A stretch of 64,000 nt of DNA from Yponomeuta sedellus (GCA_934045075.1 OW203740.1:20349878-20413877), one strand, 5' to 3'. Positions 41,702 through 52,744 are shown, numbered from the stretch's first letter. Numbers and translations: made by a program. Notes: generated by a model not told the origin, from the letters alone.

Positions 41702-42058
41702 AATCGATACCAACCCTTGTATGTCCCCACAGATGGGGCACGGGTCTCATAATGCATCGCAGGAAGGTTAGGCCATACTCCTCCATGGGGCCAAGTCTGG
41801 GTTGATGGAAGATTGTAAGACAGTAGCGGACCTTACTGTCAGAAATTATCAAGCCGCCATAAAGGCTCTGACATGGTTTAACGACTGCCATATATTACAT
41901 GACAGCCGGTACTAACGGCTTAGAGAGCGCTCGGAAAAAATGCCTCTAGCGGTAGTCACGGGACGGTCACCCATTCTGCAACGGACCGTGTCTGTTGTTG
42001 CTTAACTCAAGTGATTGATTTCAATTACTCGGTTCGACTAGGCCACGAGCGCTTCGTA
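41702..42058 (-). repeat. 5S-derived SINE, full length, reverse
   Basis: From GATACCAACCCTTGTATGTC to GGCCACGAGCGCTTCG. Head motifs GTTAAGCAACAACAGACACG and GGGTGACCGTCCCGTGACTA (minus strand) are well preserved. Confidence 0.9.
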
Positions 42059-42357
42059 TAACAAACATGTTATCTTTCACATAGGCTGACAAACTTAGGT
42101 TTTGCCTTAGTTCTTGTAAATGCTAGCTATGAAAGCTAGCTAGCAGTGTGCGCCGGCCCTCAGCCCTCACAGTCATGTGCTCGGAGCGTTCGTTATTTTG
42201 CGTGAGGGCACACAATATTTTTATTCATGACGCTTAATAATAGAGCAACGGCTGCCCTACGACGCACAGCCCTGACAGACACCAACCAGGGAGATGTGAA
42301 AGGTTCACACAGCAAGAGCTGGTACAATCGCGTCACTTTTCGCGCAAGATTTTATTA

Positions 42358-43120
42358 CCCTAAAACGGGGTGAATAGTGACGATTTTGAACTCCACCTAC
42401 TTCTCTGGGTTCCTTTTTTTCTACAAAATCAACTGAAAAAATCGATATTCAGTATTTAATTTTTTGCTAAAGTTCTTATTAGTCGTAAAGACTTTTACCT
42501 GCTTTTATACGGAATTCCAGTAATATTTGTGGCGAGCAAACTCCAACATTCCTGCATCGCGCAATCAAAGTGTTTCAATGACATACCATAAATATAACGT
42601 CCGACTAATAACAGTTGGACCGGCCGTCCCCAGGAATACGATGTGCCTGGCGGGAAATTTCCCTTTATAGTAGATGCACGATCACCCGCTCTTCCCTATA
42701 TATTCTTCTTACTTTTCTAAATTCCACAAACCACGAAACTATGTAGTTTTATCAGAAATAACAAAGCACATTTGAAACGGACAAAATGTTGACCTCACTT
42801 TGAAACGAATTTTTGTCATGTTGCATTCATTTTTTTTGTAATCTGATGTTGCCATTTGAAGAAAAATACATAAGATTTATAAGATTTACATACAAGTACA
42901 TACATTGCTTCTGGCCCCACACTAGGATATCCTGTGTCGTGGGAACCAGAAACAACGACATCACAAACATGTAAACATCCAAGACCTGGGCTTTTTCTAC
43001 TACTATTAAGAAAAAAATTAGGATGTGTATGGCCAGCTTTAATTATTAAATCGTGTTTATGTTTCGTTCCGGGTATTTGTCCCTATTCACCCCTGCGTCC
43101 CTATTCACCCCGTTTTACGG
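42358..43120. mobile_element. DNA element M4 with TIRs and TA duplication, carrying nested repeats
   Basis: CCCTAAAACGGGGTGAATAG at the left and its near complement CTATTCACCCCGTTTTACGG at the right lie between TA dinucleotides (42356-42357, 43121-43122). The 763-bp interior has no transposase. It holds the GC-rich repeat at 42528-42700 and a reverse SINE C body at 42895-42995. Confidence 0.8.
42528..42705 (+). repeat. Repeat pair with 60750-60955
   Basis: CTGCATCGCGCAATCAAAGT, TAAATATAACGTCCGACTAA, GGCGGGAAATTTCCCTTTAT and CACCCGCTCTTCCCTATA are shared. The content of a promoter-like ATAAATATAA is LTR-like, but the ends are not defined. Confidence 0.6.
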
Positions 43121-43159
43121 TATGTAGCCTATAAATGGCTATTTCAAGCGCTGAGCAAT

Positions 43160-43320
43160 TTGTGCACCTCAGACCTCAGGTTTCCTCACGATGATTTCCT
43201 TCACAGTTAGCGAGTGGTATTGCTACAATACCTTAAAATGTACATAACTTAGAAAACAAAGTTATTTGTACATGCCCACACTGAGAATCGAACTTGAGGC
43301 TCTCGCTTCCGAGTCCGCGG
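43160..43320 (-). repeat. tRNA-derived SINE, family D, reverse
   Basis: GGTTTCCTCACGATGATTTCC, TTAGAAAACAAAGTTATTTG and a tRNA-like end (GAGAATCGAACTTGAGGCTC). Confidence 0.75.
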
Positions 43321-43354
43321 AAATAAAGGCTATCTAAAACCCTACAAAACACCT

Positions 43355-43430
43355 ACAAAGGTCTCACTGCAGGGTACAGGCTTTCTCTCTGAGAGTGAGT
43401 GTGGGTTCAATTACCACGCGTGCCCGACGC
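43355..43430 (-). repeat. Repeat K, reverse
   Basis: TCACTGCAGGGTACAGGCTT and ACCACGCGTGCCCGACGCC. Confidence 0.65.
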
Positions 43431-43492
43431 CTTTTGAAGAAGAAATTAAGAAAAGATCCTATGTCCATACTTTTAATTCTTTTAGTTATCTA

Positions 43493-43672
43493 TAAAATGA
43501 AATGAATCGCTGAATGTGTTGGTAAGCGCAAATCTTGAGAGCAGCTGAACCGATTTCGCTAATTCCTTTTTTAGACTATTCCTTGAAGTACGAGGATGGT
43601 TCTTACGGAGGGAAAAATATATTAAAGATCGACTGTTAGGCGGTACGAAGTTCGCTGAGTCAGCTAGTAATA
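43493..43672. repeat. Interspersed repeat, reverse of 13640-13832
   Basis: ATGAATCGCTGAATGTGTTG to CGAAGTTCGCTGAGTCAGCT. Confidence 0.7.
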
Positions 43673-44689
43673 AATAATTCTATTAGTTTCTCACAGTCCC
43701 GCATCAACAGCAGACAAAAACAAAAAACAGTATTTTCAGTTAAACAAACAACTTGGCCATAATTGTATGTACACTTATATGTGTATTAACATAGATTTGA
43801 AACAACGGTTTTACTAACACTATTGGACCTGAGTTGTCTGAATAAATAAATAATAATAAATAAGGCAGCACCTTACCTCGTTACTTTACATTTAACAAAT
43901 AAATAGTTACGTAGACTGTGCAAAAAAGATTATTACAATATTAATGATTATTTAGAAGACAAAATGTCTGGTATTGAAATATGTTAACGTTGAAGATTAA
44001 GTCTAGTGTAATGTAACTTTAAGTTGAATACTGTTAAGTAAGTTAAAGTTTGTTTTTGACAAGAATAAATGTGGAGTTTCTTAAATAGTCTCTTCTCCAC
44101 ATAATCTATTAATTGTGAAACTAACACCTTAAACGTGCATTAAGTAAACATTTTACTCTCATAGTGAATAAAATTCTTTTGACTTTTGACTTGACTCTGT
44201 ATGTATTCGTAAACACGACAGGCCACGCTACGCCACGATTTCATTGAAGTGTGCTCAAAAAAACCGACAACTTCCCGATAGCGTGCCACGATAGACAATT
44301 GTCCGCCACTCCACACCATTGCCCCCTGTACACAATGGCGATGGTGAGCAGTGGGCCAGCATGGACCATTGTGTACTGGGGCCTTTTGAATAGGTTTTGA
44401 TTTCTTAATTCCTGTAACTTCTGTGCGAGTCGCTAGAGCGTGTGTGACAGACAGGGCCCAGCGGAATCGATCGAGCGATGACCTTTAGGGTTATCAACCC
44501 ACCCATAAATATGATAAAGGAAAGCGGAAGTTATAATCGTTAATTAGGTACGTGTTAAAACTCCTTACAGAAAATGTACGAGATTTCTATCTCCTGGGGT
44601 AGTTTCTCAGTTGTCAACCGGTACCTAAATGTTCATTTATACTCCATTTCAGATACACTTCCCGTGGGAGTAAACAAAACGTTGACAAA
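43673..44689. other. AT-rich DNA with one shared repeat
   Basis: 44068-44200 matches 12573-12660 (AATGTGGAGTTTCTT...) and ends in a TGACTTTTGACTT run. The remainder is unrecognised. Confidence 0.45.
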
Positions 44690-44785
44690 AGAACATAAAT
44701 ATAAAATAATCTCACGCACGTATCCCAGAGGGGTAGACAGAGACCAGGGACTGCCACTTGCCACGATCCTAACAGAGTACGTAAG
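44690..44785 (-). repeat. LINE family F 3' end
   Basis: CTCACGCACGTATCCCAGAG to CACTTGCCACGATCCTAACA. Confidence 0.75.
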
Positions 44786-45139
44786 AAATCTACGGTTGTT
44801 GTATAGAATCAGGCGTTACTTTGCGGAAAGCCATAATAGCATTAAAAAGTTAAAATTACTTTGCTAAATTCCGCCAAAAATCCCACAAGCACCATGCGGT
44901 TAGTTAATGCACCGCCCTTCCTCCCACTTTTTCAAGCAGAAGAAAGACACGAACACTCCACCACCGACACCAATACTTGTGTGAGAAAACACGCGACGCG
45001 TTTCACCTCTAACACGAGGCATCCTCAGGCTCACAAATGCAAGTGACCGTCTCCGCAAAAACGCTCCGTATTTATAGGCTGGACGGTTGTCGAAGGGTCT
45101 TAAAAAATATTAGACATCAATGGAATTACACCCAAAAAG
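44786..45139. other. Intergenic DNA, nothing recognised
   Basis: No supported feature. Confidence 0.4.
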
Positions 45140-45267
45140 GGGCGGCTAGAAAACTTCTGACAGTAAGGCCAGCCACAGTCTTACAATCCTTTACCAACCC
45201 AGACTTGGTCCCCGTGATGGAGTACGGCCTAACCTTCCTGCAGTGCCTGCAGTGCACCTGTCTGCTG
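45140..45267 (+). repeat. 5S-derived SINE 3' part
   Basis: GGCGGCTAGAAAACTTCTGA through CCTTCCTGCAGTGC; abuts the next copy tail to tail. Confidence 0.8.
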
Positions 45268-45535
45268 CTCTAGCAGTGTCCCCACTGCTGGAGCACGGGT
45301 CTCTTCCTGCATCGCAGGAAGGTTAGGCCATGCTCCACCACGGGGGCCTAGCCCGGGTTGGTGGAGGCCTGTAAGACAGTTGTGGGGTTTACTGTCAGTA
45401 GTTATCAAGACGCCCATAGGGCCTCTGACATGGTTTAATGACTGTCATTACATGACAACATGCACCAACGACCTAACGTGCCTTGCGAAGCACGGACGCG
45501 AAAAAAATGCCTCTAGCGGCTGTCACAGGTTGATA
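45268..45535 (-). repeat. 5S-derived SINE, reverse, head-truncated
   Basis: AGCAGTGTCCCCACTGCTGG to GCCTCTAGCGGCTGTCACAG. With 45140-45267 it forms an inverted pair. Confidence 0.85.
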
Positions 45536-45627
45536 TCGATGAACATTTTATCTAGTGCAGAGTATAAGATGTAAATCTACACTGTAGTGTTGAGTGGAAT
45601 ATTTTAAGTGAAGTCAAGAATATTAAT

Positions 45628-45821
45628 TGAAGTTATTTTAAATAAAATGCAGCGGTTAACACTAATCAAGCTGTTTTAATTGATACTTGCACTGTGCCGT
45701 TACAAGTTCTGGGCAGAGAAGAAAAAATCATAGACAATATCTAAGTACTAGAAACCTAACGGCAGAAAAAAAAATACTGCCAACATTAGATAAATGTAGA
45801 AACATTGCTTATTATACAACA
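45628..45821 (-). repeat. Copia 3' LTR
   Basis: 194 bp with TG...CA ends, read as identical to 50109-50302. Confidence 0.97.
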
Positions 45822-45830
45822 CTCCCTCTC
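45822..45830 (-). promoter_or_regulatory. Copia polypurine tract
   Basis: GAGAGGGAG on the minus strand directly abuts the 3' LTR. Confidence 0.85.
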
Positions 45831-45892
45831 AATGTTTATACATTTAGCCACATCCATAAAAATATCTCACAGAAAACATATCAACCATAGCT

Positions 45893-48800
45893 TTAGTTTA
45901 AGACTACATTTCCTACACCACATCTTTCCAAAAATCTAACCATTAATTCTTTACTTAGAGATTTTGTTAACATGTCTGCTGGCTGTTGTGAAGTGCTTAT
46001 GTACTTAACACAAATCTTATTATTTTTAATGAGCTCTTTGACAAAGTGGTATCTAATATCTACATGCTTCAAGCGTTTTACAGATTCTGTGCTTGCATTC
46101 AATATCGCTGACTGATTGTCACAATACAGATTTACTGGATATACATTTTGAAAACCAAAATCTTGTAACAGGTTAACTAGCCAACATGCTTCACTACTAG
46201 CCATACTCATCGAAATATACTCAGCTTCGGTTGAAGACAGACTAACAGATGTCTGTTTCTTTGAGCACCATACAATCAAACAACTTGCAAACATAAACAA
46301 GTATCCTGAAGTAGACTTTCGGTCTCTTTGATCACCTGCCCAATCGGCATCACAAAATCCTTGCAATGTTGTATCATTACACTTATATACTAAATTATAA
46401 TCAATAGTATACTTAACATAGCGTAGTACTCTCTTAAGAGCACTTAATAATGAACTATTGGCAGACTTCTGGTATCTACTCAACATAGAAATGGCAAAAC
46501 AAAGATCAGGCCTAGTGCCTGAAACAGCATACATAAGACAGCCAATTATTTGCCTACAAGTTTCTTCTAAATTTTTATCACATTTTAAATCAGAATCTAA
46601 TATTTTACTATTAAAGTTTTGATCCATAGGAGTCATCATTGGCTTACACAGTTTCATATTAAATCTCTTTAGTACATTTTCTAAATAATTTCTCTGTGAT
46701 AATACAGTTGTGCCATTTTGCAAATTTTGCTTTACATTTATTCCTAAGAAGTCTGAAATAAATCCCAGATCCTTCATTTCAAATTCCTTATTTAATACAC
46801 ATTTTAGTTTTGTAATTTCACATTCATTTGTACCAAAGATCAACAAGTCGTCCACATAAATTAATACAAAAGTTTTATCTGTGCCATTATATTTTGTATA
46901 CAAGCATGAGTCACACTTTGATCTCACAAAACCCTCTTTAGTAATTACTGTATTAAATTTTTGATTCCAACACTTCGGAGAACTTTTCAGTCCATATAAA
47001 GACTTCTTTAATTTTACTATATTATTACCTTCTGAATATGCCCCTTCAGGTAACCTAACATAAACATCTTCTTTTATCTCCCCATATAAGAATGCCCCCG
47101 TCACATCCATTTGGTAAATAGGCACATTTAATTTTGTTGCTACTGCTACAAATAGTCTAAATGTAGACAATTTTGCAACTGGGGCATAAATATCACACAA
47201 ATCAAATGACTCCTGTTGTTCAAACCCTCGGGCAACAAGCCTAGCTTTATACTGAGAAACATTACTTACATTTTTAATCTTAAAGACCCACTTACTGCTG
47301 ACTGTTTTTGCATTCACTGGTGCATCACAATAGTCCCAGGTGCCATTGTCTTTTAGTGTCTGTAGTTCCCTTGCAATAGCTTCACTCCACTTGTTCGCAT
47401 CACTTCTGTTCATAGCCTCACTGTATGTAACTGGTTCACGCTCACTCTCTTCCAGCTTCACATTATTGCATTTATAGAATGATGTTTTCTTTCTTATTCT
47501 TTTGCTTCTTTCCTCTCTGGATGGACTACATTCGTTCAGTAGATGCTCCTCATCACTGCATGGTAAGTACTCACTGTCAGCGCCAGATTCTGACGCATCT
47601 TCCCCAGCACTACTTGTAAGAGTCACCTCCATAATTTCATCTAAGTTAGTACTTGACTCGTCCGCAGGATTTAGTTCCGGGGTCCGGTTCGTTTCAGGGT
47701 TACTGTCCACCACAGGTTCTTCTTCCAGGTTTATTGATGTTGTACATACCCTTTCTTCGCCTTCCTTCGCTTGAAGTTTCTCCTCCTTACCGTGTCGGTT
47801 TAGAAATACAACATCTCTCTTTACTTCCACTGTGTTTCTTTTCGCAAAATAAATTCTATACCCTTTCACGTTTTCCTCATAACCCACCATCAATCCTTTT
47901 TCACCCTTCTTGTCCCATTTCCTCCTTCGCTCCTTTGGAATGTGAGCATACACTTCAGTTCCAAATACTTTCAACACAGAAATGTCAAACTTTTTATTTG
48001 TGTATACTTCAAATGGGGACCTTCCATTTTCATGACTTTTACCCGTTCTGTTCAGGACAAATACTGCGGTATTAATTGCCTCCGCCCACAGTTTCTTTGA
48101 CATGTTTTCTTCATGGAGCATTGTTCGAGCTGCTTCCACCAATGTCCTATTCTCTCTTTCGGCCTTTCCATTCTGTTCCGGTGTATATGGTACTGATGTT
48201 TGATGTATTATTCCATTCTTTGAGAACAGTTCTTTCACTTCTTTATTCACAAATTCTAGGCCGTTGTCAGATCTAAACACTTTCACTTTATTTCCTGTTA
48301 AGTTTTCGGCCTTATTAATGAAGTTCTCAATGCAATGTTTGATCTCTTGTTTTGTTTTGACAAAGTACACAGTCCTGTAATTGGAATAGTCGTCTTTCAG
48401 TATGACAAAGTATCTTGACCCTCCAACAGATGCTTCTTCCATTGGACCGCATGTATCAGCATGGATCAGCTCGCAAGTCTTTGTACTCGCGTTTTCACTT
48501 TTGTTGAATGGTAAACGATGTATCTTTCCGACTAAACAACTCTCACACTCCGGTTTAGTAGTTTGTTTGACATCAACATTATATTTCTTCAGAATATCTT
48601 TCACGTAAGAAAAATTTTGATGCGCGAGTTTTCTGTGCCATTCATTTAAATCATTCTGCACTAGTGCTGCCGTGCTTGCCGTTTCATACTTGTATTTATA
48701 GCGCAATTCCAAATAGAAAGAATCGCCGATTCGTTCCGCCTTTGCACAAACTTGGTTAGCTTTGTAAAATTTGCATGATCTTTCATCTGTCACCATAGCA

Positions 48801-49909
48801 TATCCTTTGTCTGTGGCGCGAATGACTGAAAACAAGTTGTTGCTCAGTTCCGGAACGTATAGAACGTTGTCTATGACCGTATCGATCCATTCCGTTCCGT
48901 TCGATACTTGCACCGCCACCTGTCCGCAGCCGACGACACTAACTGTCGCGCCATTACCGACGATCACAGATTGTTCCGTGGTTGTACTAAATGATGTAAA
49001 CAATGCGCGATTTCTACACATATGTTCACTAGCACCAGAGTCCACCAACCACTTCGAATTATGCAGTTCATTTGACGAACTAGACACCATAAACGCATTG
49101 CTCTTCGTTTTGTTCTCATTCTTACTAAGTTTTTGTTTACGAAACCTACACTGTGCCTTGAAGTGTCCGAACTTTCCACAATAGAAACAGTTATTCTTAT
49201 TTGCATTTTCTTCACTGTAATTTTTATTATTTTTGCAATCACTTTGATAATGTCCAGTTTTGCCACATTTAAAACACTTACTTTGTCTTCTGTTCTTCAC
49301 AACAAACGCAGAGGACGAATTTTGCTCGGACTCTTTAATCTTGCCTCTCACTCTCTCTTCTTCAATTAGTAATCTGGCCACCAGGTTATCAATAGTCTGT
49401 TTATCATCGGGTGCCGACTCCCACGCGGATACAAAATGCTTATATTCGTCAGGCAACGACATTAACACTTTTGTGATAACAAACTTATCAGAGATCTCCT
49501 CGCCCATTTGTTTTAACAGGTTACGCATCTCTTGAATCTTGGACAGGAAAACTGACATTTCGATGCCCTTCTCATATTTGTACTGGAAGAAACGTTGTTG
49601 TATAATGTGTATACTGGTTTCAGTCTTCTGTTCATACACGCTTTGAAGTTTTCGCCACATTTCAGCCGAATTCGTACATGTGATGATATGTAACATGGCC
49701 TCTTCAGTCATTCGTGTGACTAGCATCGTTTGCGCCTTGGCATCTTTAGTTTCCCATGTAGGTATTTCAGTAGCCACTTCGGGCTTTACACGCTTTCCCT
49801 CCACAATGTCCAGCAAACCTTGGCCTCTCAACAACACTGTTATCTGAAATTTCCAGATATTCCAATTTCTGGAACCCTCCAGCTTGATCACGTTCATATT
49901 GCTCTCCAT
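45893..49909 (-). CDS. gag-pol: Copia Gag-Pol polyprotein
   Basis: 1338 residues from the ATG at 49909 (MESNMNVIKLEG...). The frame is open 13 codons further to a TTG at 49948, but the ATG fits the family. The N-terminal gag part ends in two zinc knuckles, CFKCGKTGHYQSDC and CFYCGKFGHFKAQC (about 212-254). The protease site is DSGAS (about 290). A pre-integrase zinc region follows with WHRKLAH and CESCLVGK. The integrase core has Asp485 (HADTCGP), Asp548 (SDNGLEF) and Glu584 (NGKAER). The reverse transcriptase has YVDD (about 1018-1021). RNase H has CDADWAGD, SSTEAEYIS and CDNQSA, ending in the KHVDIRYHF motif. Domain order (integrase before RT) is diagnostic of Ty1/copia. No stop or frameshift was found. 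Self-cleavage of the polyprotein would release particle proteins and enzymes. Confidence 0.97.
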   Translation of the reverse strand: MESNMNVIKLEGSRNWNIWKFQITVLLRGQGLLDIVEGKRVKPEVATEIPTWETKDAKAQTMLVTRMTEEAMLHIITCTNSAEMWRKLQSVYEQKTETSIHIIQQRFFQYKYEKGIEMSVFLSKIQEMRNLLKQMGEEISDKFVITKVLMSLPDEYKHFVSAWESAPDDKQTIDNLVARLLIEEERVRGKIKESEQNSSSAFVVKNRRQSKCFKCGKTGHYQSDCKNNKNYSEENANKNNCFYCGKFGHFKAQCRFRKQKLSKNENKTKSNAFMVSSSSNELHNSKWLVDSGASEHMCRNRALFTSFSTTTEQSVIVGNGATVSVVGCGQVAVQVSNGTEWIDTVIDNVLYVPELSNNLFSVIRATDKGYAMVTDERSCKFYKANQVCAKAERIGDSFYLELRYKYKYETASTAALVQNDLNEWHRKLAHQNFSYVKDILKKYNVDVKQTTKPECESCLVGKIHRLPFNKSENASTKTCELIHADTCGPMEEASVGGSRYFVILKDDYSNYRTVYFVKTKQEIKHCIENFINKAENLTGNKVKVFRSDNGLEFVNKEVKELFSKNGIIHQTSVPYTPEQNGKAERENRTLVEAARTMLHEENMSKKLWAEAINTAVFVLNRTGKSHENGRSPFEVYTNKKFDISVLKVFGTEVYAHIPKERRRKWDKKGEKGLMVGYEENVKGYRIYFAKRNTVEVKRDVVFLNRHGKEEKLQAKEGEERVCTTSINLEEEPVVDSNPETNRTPELNPADESSTNLDEIMEVTLTSSAGEDASESGADSEYLPCSDEEHLLNECSPSREERSKRIRKKTSFYKCNNVKLEESEREPVTYSEAMNRSDANKWSEAIARELQTLKDNGTWDYCDAPVNAKTVSSKWVFKIKNVSNVSQYKARLVARGFEQQESFDLCDIYAPVAKLSTFRLFVAVATKLNVPIYQMDVTGAFLYGEIKEDVYVRLPEGAYSEGNNIVKLKKSLYGLKSSPKCWNQKFNTVITKEGFVRSKCDSCLYTKYNGTDKTFVLIYVDDLLIFGTNECEITKLKCVLNKEFEMKDLGFISDFLGINVKQNLQNGTTVLSQRNYLENVLKRFNMKLCKPMMTPMDQNFNSKILDSDLKCDKNLEETCRQIIGCLMYAVSGTRPDLCFAISMLSRYQKSANSSLLSALKRVLRYVKYTIDYNLVYKCNDTTLQGFCDADWAGDQRDRKSTSGYLFMFASCLIVWCSKKQTSVSLSSTEAEYISMSMASSEACWLVNLLQDFGFQNVYPVNLYCDNQSAILNASTESVKRLKHVDIRYHFVKELIKNNKICVKYISTSQQPADMLTKSLSKELMVRFLERCGVGNVVLN

Positions 49910-50094
49910 TTTCAGACTGTTTCCGATCTTGTTCACACTCCAGAACAAGTTTTCCTTGACAGAGCACGCCGCACCACACGCTTGCCGCCGTGAGACTTAA
50001 CCTCACTTTCCTTCCCGCCGACGATTTACGTCTAACGCCGTACTTTTATAGATTCAAATTAACTCACGATAGAGGATTATATGCCTGGTTATGA
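49910..50094 (-). other. Copia 5' leader
   Basis: About 185 nt between the primer site and the ATG. No repeat or ORF of note. Confidence 0.7.
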
Positions 50095-50108
50095 CTGGGC
50101 CCATAACC
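50095..50108 (-). promoter_or_regulatory. Copia primer-binding site, initiator tRNA-Met anticodon arm
   Basis: GGTTATGGGCCCAG on the minus strand abuts the 5' LTR. It is complementary to CTGGGCCCATAACC, the anticodon arm of eukaryotic initiator tRNA-Met. This internal (half-tRNA) priming is the known Drosophila copia mechanism. Confidence 0.92.
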
Positions 50109-50302
50109 TGAAGTTATTTTAAATAAAATGCAGCGGTTAACACTAATCAAGCTGTTTTAATTGATACTTGCACTGTGCCGTTACAAGTTCTGGGCAGAGA
50201 AGAAAAAATCATAGACAATATCTAAGTACTAGAAACCTAACGGCAGAAAAAAAAATACTGCCAACATTAGATAAATGTAGAAACATTGCTTATTATACAA
50301 CA
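50109..50302 (-). repeat. Copia 5' LTR
   Basis: 194 bp, read as identical to 45628-45821; holds the element promoter. Confidence 0.97.
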
Positions 50303-50509
50303 TTAATTATTATAGTCAAGCAAATAAATTAACGCTCCGCGTGTAATGGGTGTAATCGCGCTTGGACATCGTGGATCATTAAAAATTACAAAATAAAGCA
50401 GAGTTTTTTTACACGCTATGCTCTAAATAGCCTGTCTTTGTTTACAAAAACAAAACAACTTGATTTTTATTTTTTAACAGTAATTTGGTACCAGTAGACT
50501 AGTACCAAA

Positions 50510-50700
50510 TTATGAAACACATAACATTTCCATACTGGCACATACTTTGCTTTTGGCCCCAGGATACCTTATGTCGTGGGTACCGGAAACAGCGACATCA
50601 CAAGCATGTAAACATCCAAGACCTGGGTTTTTTTTTCTTGCCCCCAGCCGGCGATTGAACCTGGAACTACTCGCATGGTAGGCAGAGGTCGTGACTACTA
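50510..50700 (-). repeat. tRNA-derived SINE, family C, reverse
   Basis: ATGTCGTGGGTACCGGAAAC, CATCCAAGACCTGGG, a poly-T linker and a tRNA-like head (GGCGATTGAACCTGGAAC). Confidence 0.8.
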
Positions 50701-50769
50701 GCAGACCCAAAAAACGTTGTCCTTCATGCAGCGCCATCTGCCGGGCAGATTTGTGAATCGGAACCATTC

Positions 50770-51164
50770 ACCCAAACGAATACATAAAAAAATCACTCAA
50801 ATCTGTCCAGCCGTTTAGGAGGAATTCAGTGACATACACACGTACAGTAGAACTATATATATAAAGATTTTATCATGCTTGCTATATTAGTATAGTGCTT
50901 TAAATGCGAACCCTTCTTTATCTGGTTCTATGCCATAACATTGGAGATCCCCAATGCAATAATCATATCTTTTTTTGCAGATCGTGTTTGCGAACAGTGG
51001 ACTGGAGTGGGGTGGGGTGGAATTTTCAACAACCCCGACCGAGAACCTAGGATCACAGACCTTGATTATGTAACGTTTCACATTATATATGTCTGTACGA
51101 AAGCAGAATTTTTACTTAGCTCTGCCGGGTAGGTATGAGGCGTAATGTGTGTCATACGTAGTAG
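50770..51164. other. AT-rich DNA with a repeat-like end
   Basis: 50775-50870 (CAAATCTGTCCAGCCGTTTA, then GTGACATACACACGTACAG) resembles the ends of lepidopteran interspersed repeats. The rest is unrecognised. Confidence 0.4.
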
Positions 51165-51330
51165 ATAAGATAAGATAAGAATATTCTTTATTGTACACTG
51201 GAAAACAACAAATACAAAACTATTGCAAACATACATAGTAGTACAATTGGCGGCCTTCTTGCTAAAAGCAATTTCTTCCAGACAGCCCTACGATGGAAAG
51301 TTGCTGGAGGAAATTAGAAAGACGGGTAGC
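51165..51330 (+). repeat. LINE 3' UTR fragment with GATAA tail
   Basis: AGATAAGATAAGAATATTCT, GGCGGCCTTCTTGCTAAAAG and GGAAAGTTGCTGGAGGAAAT; matched in reverse at 56400-56555. Confidence 0.7.
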
Positions 51331-52309
51331 CAGTGCAAATTTGAATATTGATACATACTTAAACTTAATAATAATACACTTAATAGATACCGATACGTAA
51401 CAGCTAGAGCCACATGTTTTCACGAAAAAGTCCTTTTTGCACACAAATATATACGTGAAAAGATACATAATCAAGGCAAGGGTAGATAGCATTTACGCCA
51501 CAAACGGCTGTTTTTGGCAATAATGTCATCTCGTCCTGAGTTTTTCGTTTTAGGTTCACGGTCATAGGTGCCTAAAATCACTATTAACATGATTGAGTTG
51601 GTCTTACACTTTTTCCGAAAACGATCCTTAAAAACGGATGTGACGCGTTCCCTTGGTGACACTAATATTACTGCATGTGTTGCCTTAATTTGTAAAGCTC
51701 GCAAGGTCGCATTTCACGCCACATCACGTTTAGCGCCATGAAGCATTTTCTGAAGTACCGGTACAGATCAAGTCGACTTGGACCTCCTAAAACAATAACT
51801 GGTTTGTCTCGAGGCCCGTGTCTTAATATTTGAAATTACTCTTACATATTAATTACCAAACTAATACCTCTCCAAGAAGGTGTTGAGCCTACGTTTTCAC
51901 CCAAACACGAATTTCACGAGTTACAGCACAATTCACCCCGCCAGCAATAACTCTTGTCACCCGGAGAAATTAACTGTCGAAGGGTATGCCTCTATAATTT
52001 GTGACAGAAATAATTCACCCAAAAATAACGGCGGCACATTAACCCCACCGTGGAGTCAGCAAACATATTGTCACGTTCCACGCCACTCTCGGCAATCATC
52101 ACTAATTTCAAAATGGCGTCGAATAGAAAAATGTTGAGGTGAAAATGGGAAACGTCAACTTGGTTGCATGCATTTTTTTTTTCATTTTTTGCCTTTTAGT
52201 ACATAATAATATTGGCTTTTTTGCATCTACTTAATGAGATGATTTACACAGCGTCCAGTGGCATCTTCACTCACAGGAAAGATTAGTCTTTCCTGTGGGC
52301 TAGGCCGTT
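51331..52309. other. Intergenic DNA, nothing recognised
   Basis: Small frames only, none with a motif. Confidence 0.4.
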
Positions 52310-52505
52310 CGGAGCCAACCAAGCCGCGGGTTTCCTCACGATCTTTTCCTTCACCGTTAGGGTGTGGTATTTCGACTACAAATTCGCAAATGTACGTAAC
52401 TTTGAAATTAAACAACGTCATTGGTACATGCACGCACTCGGGATCGAACCTGAGTCTCTCGCTTGCGAGTCCATGGTTCTACCCACTGAGCTACCACCGC
52501 GGTTA
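52310..52505 (-). repeat. tRNA-derived SINE, family D relative, reverse
   Basis: GGGTTTCCTCACGATCTTTTC, GCAAATGTACGTAACTTTGAA and a complete reverse tRNA-like head (GGGATCGAACCTGAGTCTC to CCCACTGAGCTACCACCGC). Confidence 0.8.
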
Positions 52506-52599
52506 GCACATACAGGGTTACAAATTAAGCCTAAAAAAATTGGAAATACAAAAAGGAGATTTCTTGATTTAGTGGCCTACAAAGTTCAACCCGTAATGT

Positions 52600-52655
52600 A
52601 GTTGCAAGCCTGGTCCCCTCGCTAGGATACCCTGTGTGTAGGAAACCAGTGAAAT
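52600..52655 (-). repeat. SINE family C fragment
   Basis: CTGGTCCCCTCGCTAGGATA and CCCTGTGTGTAGGAAACCAG. Confidence 0.6.
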
Positions 52656-52744
52656 GGACTTTTGGATTTCGAGTTTTGGGATTCCGAGGAACTTTGAAGT
52701 AAAAAAAAACAGATAATGTGTGGTTATTCAGTTCAATTCAATTA

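Larger units (their letters stand above)
45628..50302 (-). mobile_element. Copia LTR retrotransposon, 4675 bp, apparently intact
   Basis: Two 194-bp LTRs that read as identical, a TTAAT duplication on both sides (45623-45627, 50303-50307), a copia-type primer site, a polypurine tract and a single full-length Gag-Pol frame. By sequence alone it could be autonomous and very recently inserted. Confidence 0.97.

Noticed and set aside
47502..49535. Plus-strand open frames inside the copia element
   Set aside because: They are antisense shadows of the Gag-Pol frame and carry no motifs.
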